Of a stretch of DNA of 64,000 bases, positions 1-13,700 are shown piece by piece; the first letter of the stretch is position 1; each line of letters opens with the position of its first letter. The DNA comes from Sarcocystis neurona. Lineage: Eukaryota; Apicomplexa; Conoidasida; Eucoccidiorida; Sarcocystidae. The position numbers were made by a program, and so were the translations under genes. Where the stretch lies: NCBI GenBank assembly GCA_000727475.1, contig KL647288.1, positions 5,476,306-5,540,305 of the forward strand. The letters are read 5' to 3'. The notes beneath the pieces were generated by a model. The model ran no database searches, was not told the DNA's origin, and saw nothing but the letters and a program-made list of their open reading frames with translations.

Positions 1-3000
1 ATATCTTTCAAGCGGAATTACTACTTATGCCAAAGTCGGTGCTGTTGCACCATCTACACCTTTTTTCTCTTCTCAAGGAAAGGAACAACTGTTCAGAGTA
101 GGTAAGTTTTTTGAGTGAACAGGCCTTCTGAAAAGTTAATCACCGCAAGACCCTTGAACTACACTTCCACGCTCAAAATATTTGCGCGGAGCAGCACCTC
201 ATGCATTTGAATTTCCCTATGCGTGCCTTGCTGCATCTATCTTCCACCACTCGTGCCTGGGATTTGCACGTGCAGCTGAAGCAGAGCGACGTGTATCTGA
301 ACTGCGCCATCAGTAGGGGGCGCAGCTTGCTTGTGAAGAATGGAATTCCCATTACATATTTACGCATTCGTATCATGCGCCGCTGCAGAGTCTTAAGTAG
401 AAGTTCGTCCGCTGCACAACAATCTGTCAAAGCGAGGTTGCACCTATATTACATTTCTACCCAGAATTGCATTTAAGTGGCTTCGGCGTCTTTCACCCCA
501 CATGTTTCGGCAACAATGAAGTCGACACGGATTATACATTCCAAATATTAAGGCTTAAGTCTCAGGTGAGATCGCGGCGTCCGTAGCGAAGCACCTGCTT
601 CCGTATCTGCTTTCCGGTACCCTTCTGCTCTGTTCCATGCGACTCATGCTTCTGAGTCATGTGGATTCAGTGACACACGCTGGAATGTAACCAGACGGGC
701 ACACTCAATCTGTTGTAAGTGTGCGTCTTCTCTTTGTCCGTTGCACCCTTTTAAATAATTTGTCGCTCACTTCTAGCGTGTGCTTTGATGAGAAAGCACT
801 TTCCTGCAACGACTGAGTAAAAAATTACCTCCCTTTTTCGCCCGCGTTATCGCGGTGCGGACAGCGGCGCATATTATTACGTCCTCTCTGCCGGAGAAGA
901 AGAAGCCGGTACAGAAGTAGAGAAACAAGCAAAAAGCAAAACTTCTGTGCCGTACCCGGAAGTGCCACGGCCAGGAAACTCCCAAGGGATCAAAGAAATA
1001 TTGCTGACTCATGCTGAAAAAAAGACTACAAGCAAGAAGGTGCGAGGCAGCAACTGGCTATAGAACAGGACGAATATACGAGTCAGAGCACGTAAACACG
1101 TTCTGGGGATGAAGGTGAGCACACAGTTACTAGGCCAAATAGGTAAAACAAAAACCAGAGCTCTCGGGAAGAGGAGACCCTGCGAAACATACCTTCGGGA
1201 GAAATAAAAATTTGAACCTTAGAAATGCTTTGGAGACTGACAGCTTGTGCTGACTTTACACCCGAGACCATCTACAGCCTAGAGAAGTCTATACGGATTC
1301 CACACAGCTAGGCTTGTACATCCATATATATCTATATATATGGAGATAGTAGACGTCGGGATACACGCGTATGTGGCTTAAGCTGAATCTACGAACAGTA
1401 CCGTAAACTCGCACACTTGCGTGTGCTCAGTCAACTTGCGGGTAGCCGCTCGAGAGCTACACGGTACAAGATAGGACGGCTGCGCGTTTGTCTTATATTC
1501 AGGAAGAATCTCTCCTTCAGTAGCTCAATAATATATAATTGAGGATTTAGGGCTGCTTGTGTATTTGTACAAGCAAGCGTACGCATGTGATTACAGGGGA
1601 AAATGTACAAGCGCAGATGCGGGTAGATGCCAGCATGTACACCTGCGCGAGCTTTCTAGCTTCAATGCCGCCATTCTCTTGAATGAAGTAAAAAGCCGTG
1701 AACACATATAGTGTACGCGCTTGCTGGTGTAGTTGTGGTACACGCAAAAGCAGAATGACTGTAAAGGATATACGTGAGTTCAGTTGGCACGTGTGTGGAA
1801 CGGTACGTGCACTCCAGTATACCTATACTTGTTTGTACGCGAAGATGTGTACACTTTTAGTTATGTATTCACACAGATGTATGTTCTGCGAATACAAGGG
1901 GGTACTCGCACGGCGCAAAGGAGGCAAATGGGGATTGAGGCCAGCTTACGGAGCATTTGCTGGGGTCCGTATCCGTGATTACATCCATACATATACGCAG
2001 CGGCTGAACCTAATGTATGTTGAAGATATTTATGCTTACATAGATCAGTATATATCTAAGGTTCGACGCAGGCGTGTTGAATTTTTGTCAGGTAGATATA
2101 AATCCATCTGCATGTGCACGTGTAATGGCACACTTGAAATTGCAGGCCACTACGTGACAGTGGAACACCCAATGATGTGGGTATGTTTCAAAAAAACTAA
2201 TACACTGTGCACATTTATATGTATACGGATTACACAAGTGCGGGTGAATCATCACGCATATATACCCATGTGCGTAGGCGCCTACTCATCTAGGGCACGG
2301 TTTGCACACACGCATTAACGCACTCACACAGGGGGATGCGCGCCTGTCGTTTCACACATGGTAAAGGGTACAAATTTTCTTGCTTGCGATTACCCATCGC
2401 TAGTGTCTCCAAAAGAAGAAATTTGCCGAGAGAGAACTTGTAGCCGACTTGTCCTAGGCATTTTTGGAGTTAACACTTTTGGGCTTTCCTTTGAACTGAA
2501 TGGATGCAGGCCGAAGGCACAAACCGACGCAAGAGGAGAAAGCCGCAGAATTACAAGGCAGTTGTTTTCCAGGTTGTTACGACAGGTTGTGTAGAAACTT
2601 CGTACAATTTGTAAGCACCGGAATTAGTGTGACTCAAGGGGAAGAGGGAGCTCCGTTACCATATACCAGAGGAAAGATAAGCGAATCAACTGCAACACAG
2701 TGAATAGAGGGTCTCCCCCCCTAAAAGCGAGCAAAAGTCTATGACGGAAGAAGAAAGAGACAAAGAAAACAGATTCCAGCTCACCCAGGCTTTCGACAAG
2801 AAAACACAAATAGCGGTTTATAGTTCTCCTATCTTCATCCAGGGGTTCTACGCGCAAAGGGGGAAAAAAAAGTGTATGTTTTACGCCCTTCACCGCAGCA
2901 GAGGCCTGAAAAGAACCTTTTTCACCACACTCGGAGAAGGACGGAGACTTAAAGCTTGTCTGCAGTTTCTTCCCAGCTGAGATGTCCCAATCGGATGTTT

Positions 3001-5640
3001 TTTGGCTCCACTTGTTTCTGTGGACGTTACGCGGCACACCAGCAACTGTACAACTTAAAGACACAAATGCAGGGGAACTTTGAATTCTAATTCTTCTCGC
3101 ACTAAGAGCGCGTAAACGTAACGCACGAAACAGATGTTTGTGGTCATGACGTCCAGTAGGCGGATGTTGCTATCGAGACATTCAGATTTGCACACACACG
3201 TACATCCACCCATCCATCCATACGTACGCACGTACACTTCTACGTTCATACACGGATTTGTGCGGCGCACAGATCTACGGGGTCGCCCAGATTCATATAT
3301 ACTGGCCATCAGTTTGTGTCTCGGCTGTTCGGGCTTTACAAGCGTTTAGTAAAGTAGATAATGATTTCTTCTGAGAAGAGCGCTTTAGACGGACTTTTTG
3401 CAGTCAACAGGAAAAAGGCACTATATGCCGTCGGAACGTGACACAAGGACTTGTCAGTGCACCAGTCGTGCTTGCTCCTGTCCTGCTGCAGCACATCCGC
3501 CGCGCAACTAACTGTGCCAACAAATCTACGGAGCAGGCTAGGTGTATGCGTGTGTACAACTCTGAAACAGTCTGCGTATGTATACATATATATACATATA
3601 TATATACTAAAGTATGTACCCACGTCGATGTTCTAGTCACAAACGGTTATGCGGAGTCATACCACTGAATTAATTGGTGACTGTGCACTTTTATTGCCAC
3701 TTCTAGTACCTTTTGACTGGTGAAGCCATCTGTAAACACGTAGAACCACTCTGCGGCTACGTGTGTAAAGTTGAAGACCTGACGTGTAAAAGCACCAAGT
3801 CAACCGTGAATGCTGGCGTAGTCGGTCGTCGGACTTATATATGGATATTGTGTCTTCGTATGTGCGTGAAGGTCATGAACGTAAGTGTCTGTCCCAGGGT
3901 TGTTCCAGGTCTACCTGGGATATGTGGATATTCGCAGACAAGTCCGCTGGAACATCCAACATACACATGCAGCCGTGAACCTATCCAATTGTGTGTACAG
4001 TTACACACATATGTACGACATACCCACGCAAGCGTAAACGTGTCCAATTGTGTGTACAGTTACACGCGTAGGTACGTGTGTGTATACATATTCACGGCCG
4101 AGGCAGATTTGTGTAATTCGCGCACAGACCACTGTCTACGATGTCTTTTTACGTCTCTTCTTCGGTCTTTTAGGGATTGTGTTCTCCTTCCGAGAAAAAA
4201 GTGTCTCCCACCAACCTTAACACCTCTACGCCTGCGGTGTTATACGCTCTTGCACTGTTTTTCCAAACATCGAAAAGTTAAGTTGCACCTGCGGGAGAAC
4301 GGAGTTCATCCTGGACACGCACTGGCTACAAGGCGTTCGCAAGTGTTGACGAAGGGTTTATTTCTCAATGTGTGGATATACTTCTACATGAACCGATGTA
4401 TCATCCCCTACATGCATTTACATGAACCTTAAAGTGTACATGACATGCTCGCTATATGTGGTCAAATTGGTTGAGCTCTTTTATCCCTAAAATACGCGAC
4501 ACACTCTCACTCTCCAGCATGGGTTCGAATGCAGACATTCAGCAAGTCAACTTCTGCGGGCACAATCGCGGTCGCTGCTTACGCAGTCACATTATGGCTG
4601 TCCCGGCATCAATTCCACCAGCTACGAGCTGTCACAGACCTGTTGTGACCTATTGCAACTGGCATCTGACGCCCGGCTCTGTCTTTTGTACCACTAGGAA
4701 GAAGCGTGTAGATACACAAACATACAAAAACTCGTCTCGGGAACTACGTATATATACATATATATGTGTAGATAGATGTGTATGTGTATACATCGTTTAA
4801 AGCGACCGTTACAATTAACGTACACTGGCGTGCGTACTGCAGCTGCGTGCGGGTGAACTAAAATAAAAGAAGTGGCACGCTTCGTGACCTGAATAAAATT
4901 GGTGGACATTTTGCTTAGTTGCCCGGGACGGGGGCGCACTGCGTCGCCTAAAGCATTACATACATGTAGCAGACACGTATGGAATGTGTACCACTCCACG
5001 CGCGTGCACACGCACATGTACGTACGTGTACATGTATACTTGCATACACAACAGTATAAACACAACGACGCGTACACGCTTGCGCAAATCAGGTAAAAAG
5101 CGCTGTCAAAATATGACTCCCCATTGATACGCGTTGCTGGTTGTACGAGGTCTAGAGCCTAAGGTGCAAACGTATACCATTCTCCAGCAGCGTGGTTGAA
5201 CGCGAACCCGACTTAGCAAACGCTACGCGTAGGTAAGACTTCCAGTAATCAGGGTTCGCTCGTGAGCACCCAGTTTCCTGTTGCAGGATACTGAGCCAAA
5301 TTACCACATGACGCAGAAAGGTGCCACTTCAATTCGGGCACTACCACAACAATAGTTCGATGTACGCAACATTGGCAAGTTCAACGCTGTTTACATGGAT
5401 GCATAACCGTCACACACTGACGCACGGCGCATTCACTCTTGCACTTACGGATATAGTGGTTTCTCACAATGTTGAAGGAATGGGTCGCCTATTGGCGGAA
5501 AACAGTACAAGTATTCCAGGTACGCATTCTAGTTGCACCTGATGTTACTGTGATGAAGTACTAGTGCGCGTGAGTGGCTTTTCCCAGCGCCTAGCTGACC
5601 TCGATTTTCCCACGACGATATAAGCTGACGCGCCAGTAAG

Positions 5641-5689
5641 GTGGAAAATAATTCCACTGGATCAAAAACATCCGAGTGTAATTACACTC
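5641..5689. repeat. Two adjacent short palindromes
   Basis: At 5641-5657 the arms gtggaa and ttccac flank a 5-nt loop. At 5674-5689 gagtgtaattacactc is a perfect 16-bp palindrome. They lie in non-genic DNA between alternating tracts. A role as a protein-binding site is possible but unsupported. Confidence 0.55.
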
Positions 5690-7130
5690 CCGAAAGCACG
5701 TACGCGCGGTGCGTCTCTTATTCCGCTTTCACCATATTTGTTCTCTTCCCCCCTTCATCGTGTGCAATTTAAAAACGCACAAATATATATATATATGTAT
5801 ATATATGTATATATAAATGTACTGGTATTTCCAAATATTAAATGTATGTACATGTACAGATGTACTGCAAGTTTCGATATTGAAGACTGACTTCCCGAAT
5901 CACCTTGACCGAACCACATCCCTTTCGCATACTCCAACGTGACCCATGTAGTCTAACTCTTCTATCAGCACACGTCGTACGTGCAGCTATTCACCTCGAC
6001 GAGCATACGACCTACACACGTCTTCGCGCGCGTATGTCGCTACTTCCCGCCACAGCGTGTCCACGCCACGAGTGCCGTAGGATGATGAGAAGTGTCTCTT
6101 CTTCAATATGCAAGTAGAACTCTGCGCATTGACACAGAGCTATGCATCTGACCAGTTTTCAGCTTTTAATCCACAAAAAAGCTGCACACACGAGCAGCAC
6201 AGTGGTCATTTTACAAAAGAACTGAAGTTCTGCCCTCACGAGCTCCCCTCCCGAGTGAGAAGTTACATCACATTTGATGTCCGCACGCCAGAAGCCACGC
6301 TTTTCTGCCCACAGGCACCTCAGGTGCAGAACTCATGAATTCTGCATAAAAAAAAAAGCGGGAAGGTGGCCAGAAGGCCCGCAAGGACACCAATAAATGC
6401 TATTTAGCGTCTCTGCCCTTTAGAACCGACAATTGTGAGGTTTCCTTTTTGCTCTTTCTCGCTTTAACTACACTCATGTACCGCCAGCGCAGTACTGTCG
6501 CCCCAAATTGGCCCGCACATCAAAGAACTAGATTACCCCTGGCATAAACTTTCCTGTTTAAGGAGTGAACCTCGTACTTTGCCTCAGGTTAATTGCCTCC
6601 ATTCTTACGGAAAGACACATCCGTTTCTCTGAGTGTACACAACTGCCCGTGTATAGCGGGTGATATATCCGTATAAATGTACACTTGTACAGTGAACCCT
6701 AATACAGGTGCGACAATATTCGAGAAATTGTCACCGACAAACCGAGCATGCGTCCTCACATGCGTTTGACTCCAGCGCATACACTTGTGCCCGACAGGTG
6801 CTTCGTAGCGTGCAGGTAAGAAGTCTCTGTCGCTCCATGTGTGGTCAGCCTGACGTTTGTAGCCGTATAAGCACGCGCGTCGGGTTAGAGAATTTTACTG
6901 AACTGTTGCCGCTGTCGCTCCCGCAGTTGAGCTTGCTGATTCCCCAACTTTCACGCGTCACTTTGCCACAGAAAAGACGCTGCTACCGCGCTTTTGCTGC
7001 CAGTACCAAGGAAAGTGGGGGGACCGTTCCGCCGTTGTCGGTGCAGCGTTTCGATTACGTGCAATCAACCAGATACCTCCCGTTGATGCTGCTGCGTCAA
7101 GTAGTCCTCCTGTTGTTGCGTTTGCGCAGA

Positions 7131-7334
7131 CTACTCGTGCTGCACGTGTAAAGCTGCAGCTGCGGCCGCATCGTTGACAGCAATTACTACTTCTGCATCT
7201 GCGTCTTCCACCGGTGGTGCCTCTGGAGACGCTACCGTTGCTGGACCTGTGTTTGTCGCTGCTGCGTCTGCGTGAGGTACTGCTGTTGCATCTTGTGTAC
7301 CAACAGCCTCTGCCCGCGCTTCCCCTGCGGCTCA
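7131..7334 (-). other. Ala-rich open frame just 3' of the patatin gene
   Basis: On the minus strand, the frame after the TGA at 7332-7334 runs 66 codons to a TAG at 7131-7133. It reads as an Ala/Glu/Asp/Val-rich segment (AGEARAEAVGTQDATAV, then APPVEDADAEVV). The composition resembles coccidian low-complexity coding sequence and is unlike the neighbouring frames. It is not in frame with the stop at 7387-7389 that ends the patatin exon above. It could be a further exon reached from a phase-1 donor inside exon 5, a frameshifted remnant of an older C-terminus, or chance. Confidence 0.25.
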
Positions 7335-7386
7335 TAAATCTGCTGCCGCTGCCACGTCTCCTGCCGCTGCTACTACCGCGTGTTTG

Positions 7387-7704
7387 CTACGCCGAGGCCG
7401 CTTTATCCGTTTGAGTCGCTGAAAAGCTGCATGGACAAGCTGCGGTAGCAGCGTCACTTTTTTCACAGACAGAATCAGCTTGTGATGGAGACGCAAAAAT
7501 GATGGAAGACGTAGAGCAAATGAGACGTGGATCTTGTGCCAGTGCAGCCTGCAGCACGTACTCGCCAAGCACACCTGCATCCACCTGTTGTTTCTCTGCT
7601 GAATCATCATACGCAGGAGGCACCGGCTGCACCGCTGCTGCAGCCGCTTCGTCAGGAATTTCTCTAAAGGAGTCCGTCACGCAAGGTAAATCCTCTGGAA
7701 ATAC
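7387..7704 (-). CDS. Patatin-like gene, probable last exon
   Basis: A pyrimidine-rich acceptor (ctgcacttctacag|gta) at 7704 opens in phase 0 and gives VFPEDLPCVTDSFREIPDEA, then a Val/Ala/Ser-rich tail ending TDKAASA before TAG at 7387-7389. The join from exon 4 (MEEAFK|VFPEDLP) reads naturally. No domain is visible. See the separate Ala-rich frame at 7131-7334 for a possible extension. Confidence 0.6.
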   Translation of the reverse strand, partial: VFPEDLPCVTDSFREIPDEAAAAAVQPVPPAYDDSAEKQQVDAGVLGEYVLQAALAQDPRLICSTSSIIFASPSQADSVCEKSDAATAACPCSFSATQTDKAASA

Positions 7705-10700
7705 CTGTAGAAGTGCAGATTAGAGGGTACAAAAAGAAAACGCAGGCGGTACCTGGGAGCACCTTCTGCAAAAATTGATGTGTGCGTGTGTGTGTGGTTG
7801 CGAGTAGATGCGTACATGTATATGTGTACGCGTGCTCATATATTTACACACATATATGTATATATGTATACTTACATGGTCGAAGGGACGCGAGAGAGAT
7901 ACGGGCTGCAAGGCATTGCTTTTGTCTAGAGGTAGACATATACATATACATATACATATATATATATATATGTATATATATGTATATGTATATCCGCAAA
8001 CATGTACGTGCGCGCAGACACAGGTGCGTGCGACTGTTCACCTCCATACACATATGTATGCGTATACACGTACATGCACATATCGAGTACACAAATATAC
8101 ATACGTGGACATATACACATGAATATATATGCCCTTCTCTTTTCGAATGAGTTACTCTAAAGTTGCACAGAAGTCACCATCGTTGCCCTATTCTCGCTTG
8201 CTAAGAACGCAGTCAACCGCTTCACAAATAGGAGCACGCACGTCTCGTGTGTGTATGTACCGACGCATACGTGAGCACCTACACACAAAGGTACACGTGT
8301 ACATATCCGTGTGCATCTGCACAGGCGTACACGTGGACAAAATTCTACAAGTACCTACACGCTTATCCTTCTATGCACCTACAGATGTATAGACACCCAC
8401 GTACAAGTGTGGAGGTACCTGTACGTGTCGCCTCGTAAGTGAAAGCTTCCTCTCTTTGCTTCACCCCCCACTGGCACATCAGACACACAAACAAACGCAC
8501 GTCTGCCTTCTGAGACACACTTCCTTGTGTAATCCTAGTAGGTGCAAAGATAGTTGATTAGCGAGTAAATTTAGTGGACGGTACCTTGAAAGCTTCTTCC
8601 ATTCCTTTCCCTCGCTTTGCAGGATCAGGCACCAGGACATCGTAGAGGCGAGCAAAACCCTCTCTGATGCCCTGCAGAATCTTCTTTCTCTTGAGTGTTG
8701 TTTTGGCGACTTCTGCGCAGCTGTTCGTCAGACTCACTGCAAAGGCGTACCCTTCCAACGGCTGGTGTTCCTCTTGCTGCTGCTGTTCGTCGGCATCCTC
8801 TTGCTGGTCGCATTCCTCGTCCTTTCCCCATCGCCCCTCCTCCTGCTGGTCTTTAATAACACGAAGCAGCTGCTGGTTGTTACTGGCTTCGTTTAGCAGT
8901 AGCAGGTCGTCCATATATCGAATACGGTGCTGCCGTTGCTTCACGTAGTCGTATACATGCCACAGCTGCTGGGTCTCTCCGAAAAAGCGGCTCGCCATCC
9001 GGTTCTCAATCTACACGTGAAGCTCAAGGAAAAACGAGAGACACGAGAACAAGACAATGCAAAAAGAACAAGAAGACGTTCAAAGAAGCAAGGCAAAGCA
9101 GCCGCATAGACAGCAAACGAGCACACATTGATACGGAAGATAGATATTCGCCTACACAGACGGTGAAGTGCAGCTCGTAGTGGAAGAGCCGCGATTCAAC
9201 GGAAGAGAGACAGAAGAGAAACGGGCAAGCTGGGAAGAGAAGTACGGGGACACATACACAAGAACGTTAGAAATACGCATAGTATTCAGAGTGGAAGGAG
9301 AAGAGACTGAGACGAAGAACCAGATAGAGGGAGGGAGACTCAGAGTTGAATAAACGTTGAGTTTACGACTACGCATGTGAGACGTGAAAAGCGAGCGCAA
9401 AAAGAGCGAAGTATACACTGTATGGAAACGGAAAATGAAGCAGAGCAGGAGAGCAACATGCAACAGAAAAAAGGGCAAGAGAAAAAAGAAAAGTGGCGGG
9501 TGAAGTCAGCCTTCGAACACAATCATCTGAAACAGCGGCCGGGCTCCTAGCCCTCTCCTTGTTACCTGCGGCTCCCCACACAGCGACGAATTCCTTGCTA
9601 GACGCATTCTACACATTCCTGTACTAAAATATATGTGTGGTTTACCTGCTGCTCCTGCCGTCGCTTTTTGAGAATTCAGTCTTTCAGCCTCTCCAGCGCA
9701 TCTGCGCCTTGTATCTCTCAACTTCAGCAATCCTCTAAGTATATGGTGACGCACCTTGGGCAGACACACGTGCGTGCTGCTTCGCTTCAAGGTCGCCAGA
9801 TACACGTGGTCGTAGCTGATGATCTAGTACATAGACAGAACGTATTCTGACCATAAAAATATGTGCACCTGTGTACCGTTGGTGTACACGTATATAACAC
9901 ATATATGTACATGCATATATGCATGTACATATATGTGTCTTTGGTGTATTTATTTATGGGCAAAATATGCAGCTCTAACGGTAACAGCGATGCTTACCGC
10001 TGCTTCTATGCCGCTGAGTCTGCCCACGCGTTTACCATCAGGTCTGCTGCGCAGCACCAGCACGCGATTGTACCCCTGCAGCAACGCGCTACGGTATGGA
10101 ATGGGTTCGTATAGTAGCGCATCTGCAAGGGGTTCTGAAACGAAGGCAGCAGCAGAAGACGAAGAAGCAGGAAAAGACAGGGAAGGAGCAGGAGAAGGCG
10201 AAGGCGACGACGAGGGAGAAGACGATGAAGAACAGGAAGAAGGAGAATCGCAACAGAAAGAAGAAAGGGCGACAGCATCGTCGGCAGGTCCAGATGGCTG
10301 CAAAGAAGTCTCGGCAACAGCAGCAGCATTAGGAGAGGGGTCCTGATTAGCAGCTAAAGACGACTGCGACCTCAGCGAAGAAGCAGCGACAAAAGTAGCA
10401 GAAATTGCAACCTCGTGAGGCGTTGCCGCAGCAACACCAGAGGGGGAGCTCGCGCCGGAGCCAGCAGCAGCATCGGCAGTAACAGCAGCGAATGAAGCTG
10501 ACAGCTGTGCAGCAGACGACGCTGTTGCTGCGACTGTTTCTGCGGCATTGTGAGGAAAAGACGGGGACGTGGAGGTGCCGCTCATGCTGACACTGCTTCC
10601 AGCATTGCTGGAACTGCTGCTGCTGCTGTCGGTGTAGTTCTGGCTGCTGGTACTGCTGTCGCTAGTGTTGCTGCTGCTGCTGCTGCACAAGTAGGAGGAG

Positions 10701-13700
10701 GTGGGGGGAAGTGCATGCACGTGCACTACGGGACCTGCTAGGCCTGGCATGAGCATTGACGCTCGAAGACAATTAAGAAAGGAAGAGAAGGATCCAAAGT
10801 GTCCTGCGGCACTTTCGAGTACTACTGCTCTCTGCGTGTGTAGCCCAGAAGCTATCACCTGCATGAAGAAAACAAGAACGAACAGGAGGCGAAAGTGAGA
10901 TGAGAAAGAAGACACAGAAGAATGTGGACCGTGAAAAGACGGGCAGGGTGGCGAGGGAGCGAAACGCAAACCAGAGAGACGCAGACAGCAGCGAAGAAAT
11001 ATGCTGTCAAGAATCAGGGAAGAAGAAGCGCACAAGCTGGCCTCTGAGTGGCTACACACGGATACAACAGCAGAGGTGTATTCAGTGTCACAAGGAGAAT
11101 ATGACGCTGTAACGTCAGAAGAAAAGTACAAGTATACGCAGCATACACAGGAGTGTGAGCACACATATTTGTTGGATGTGTCTACATACCTTACGCAGTG
11201 TAGCGGGATTCATATACATATATTTATGGGATCTGTGTTTGAATACACAAAAACAACCCCACGGAGGCGAGAGAAAAACAAAGACGTATGAACAGCTTTG
11301 TGCGACAGTTTCTGGTGATTTATTGAGAGCCACGCTGACGTCATATACGTGGCACGAAGTCTACGCACTGCGCTACACGTGGACAGCTCTATAGCCGCAC
11401 GTATGTAGAAATAGAAAGACACACACGTAGACAGGGAAACGCAAGCATTCGTGCAGACGTGTCAGTGGGATATACACATACAAAAGGATACGTCGACTTG
11501 GCATAATGTCGTTCCCTGTCTTCTTCTGTGTCTCTCGTAGCTCCCCGGTTGCACGTCAGAAACACTACCTCGCTACCTTTCGCTGTCGCCTCTTGTTCTG
11601 TTTGCTTTCCTCTTCACTCTGTTGCCTTTCTTCGCTTCACTCCTGTCTACGAACGTGTGTCAAGTGCAGGTGTCATCTGTTGCTGTTGCCAGTTGAAATG
11701 CGTGCCCTTGTCTCTGCACTTCCGCTCGCTTTTTGCTCTTCTGCAGCAGCGGCAAGTACTTGCCTCAGCAGCAAGTCCGCCCCTCGACGCATTCTGATAA
11801 CGAACCGTGTCTTTTACGGGATACTATGTAAAGTTACAAACGGAAGACAGATGACAACACCTTCAGACGACGGCTGCGTGCTGCTGTTATCCTCCTCCGC
11901 TTTCTTTCTCCTTTTCCGTCCCTCCCTTTTTCTGCTGCTGCAATTCCGTTTCCGCCTCTTCTCCTCTTTTTCTTTGACACCACTCTTGCTTCTCCGACTT
12001 TTGTCAAGCACGTTTGTGTGTGGCCGTCGTCGTTCACCTTTTTCTCTTCTGCTCTTTCTCCTCTCTGTAATTCACTTCCTGTTTTCGTATTTGCTTGCTG
12101 TCTGCGTTCTTATTCTTGCGTGTGCTCCTCCCCTTCACGGTCAACTTATTCTATCTTTTCCTACTTCACACTTTGAGGCTTGTCTTCTCCTTGCTTTACT
12201 TCCCGTCTTCCCCTTTCCTCTCCTTCCTCCTATCCTTTTGCCCGTTCGCTAACCTTCAGCGGCTGTTTTTGGTCCTGTCTTTTAAACTTCTCCCAGTCGA
12301 GAGGCTGCCGTCGCTGCACCAAGTCATAGAGCAGCACATCAAGATTGATGAGAGGGCTTCCGGTTTTATTTCGGAGAAACCCCAGTATGTCTGCATGCCG
12401 TAGAAATCCCAGTCCAAGGTCTTTGCCTAGACGAGTCATATCAAGGAATTTCTTCCCCATATAGGGCAGCCAGTCATAGTAGATCTGCGCGCCCTCATAC
12501 GGTAGCTGACGCGATATAAAATACGCCCCTACCAAACTACCGGCTGAAGAGCCGTACACGGCATCAAACACATCTGCAAATCCCATGTGATGCAGAGCAG
12601 CTGCCATGCCTGCGGTCACGCATCCTCGCATCGCTCCTCCTTCTATTGCTAATGCAAGCCGCTCCGTACAGTTATATGCCCCTGAGGCTGATGCTACAGG
12701 GATTGCTGCTGGCAAACACCCCGAGGATTTGTTGCTGGTGCTCTGGCTGCTGCTACTATGTGCTGCTTTGGAGCACGCGATAATTCGGTGCTGCTGCAGC
12801 TCCACAGGGAGGGAGACTCCGGGAGAGGCAGCGGCCACTTTCGAAGACATACGAGAAGAGGAAGAGGAGGAGGAAGGTGGAGCAGAAGAAGTTGAATACG
12901 AAGACGATGAAGTAGAAGGAGCAGAATAAGAGGAGGAAGAACTACGCGGGTCGTGGTCTGCTGCGGCGGTGTTTGCGGTGTGTGCTGATGTGCACGTTGG
13001 GTCCTGTAAGCGGAGCCACCGGGTGTACATACACCGGAGAACGGGGTGTACCGTGTACAAAAGCGCAGACACGATACGGCGCAGCTGCTGCGCTGCTTCT
13101 GTGTAGGAGGAAAGAGGGTCGCCGTTTCTGTTTGTTGCATGCATGGAGAGAAACCGACGCAGGGAGCCTCCCTCGGCAGCAGACAGAGGAGAAAAAGTAG
13201 AGGGAAAGAGGAAACGGTCCAGCACAGCACCAAAACGAAGCACCTGCACCGGGTTAAATACGTGTGCCGGCGAATGCACGTTGCCACTCACATCCAGGTA
13301 CCTAACAAAATAGCAGGGAAAGCAGAAGCAGCAGGACAAAACAGATGCAGGTGGCAAGAGCGGATGCGCGCATTGCAAAACGGCCGCAGGAGTCAACGCA
13401 GCATCGCGTCAAACAGGAGCACCGAACGAGAAGAAGCGGAAGCAGCAGAGGCACGAGCTCGTGTAGAATGACGCGACGAAGGAGTATCATCATGAAGGTA
13501 CGTGCGTCTACCAGTTCTGCCATCCTATTCTGCGCTAATGCAAAATAGGAGGGAAAGAGTTCTTATATTTCACTGTGGATATCTGTCTATACATCTACTA
13601 CACATGTTTAAGCATGCACTCATAGACGGGTATATCCCCCTGGTTTCCTCTTGCATATACTCATACAACCACTTATTCACCGAAACATCCAGTTGCCCTT

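Larger units (their letters stand above)
1..7386. other. Left non-genic region with alternating Py-Pu tracts
   Basis: I see no supportable gene here. Several open frames of 100-240 codons exist (for example 1698-2318 and 3713-4432, both plus), but they run through TG/CA/TA/CG alternating DNA, which is poor in stop codons, and have no domain or splice logic. The region holds many tracts of the type tgtacgtatacatatatg, a 59-bp imperfect tandem dimer at about 3983-4100, a poly-A run near 6350 and a pair of adjacent palindromes at 5641-5689. The stretch 6400-7130 is ordinary sequence with no gene I can support. The right edge is the 3' side of the patatin-like gene. Confidence 0.6.

Noticed and set aside
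1698..4432. Plus frames of 206 and 239 codons
   Set aside because: They run through TG/CA/TA alternating tracts that are poor in stops. Residues are Tyr/Cys/Val/Arg/His/Thr in proportions dictated by the repeat.
9506..9860. Candidate extra patatin exon (YDHVYLATLKRSSTHV, KVRHHILRGLLKLRD)
   Set aside because: Joining 9998 directly to 9010 keeps phase 0 and gives the expected family spacing between RSRPDG and ASRFFG, leaving no room for it.
13495..13540. Minus-strand ggatggcagaactggtagacgcac resembles the 5' half of a bacterial or plastid tRNA-Leu
   Set aside because: No anticodon arm, T-loop (GTTCGAATC type) or acceptor pairing follows. It is a chance match of the D-loop.
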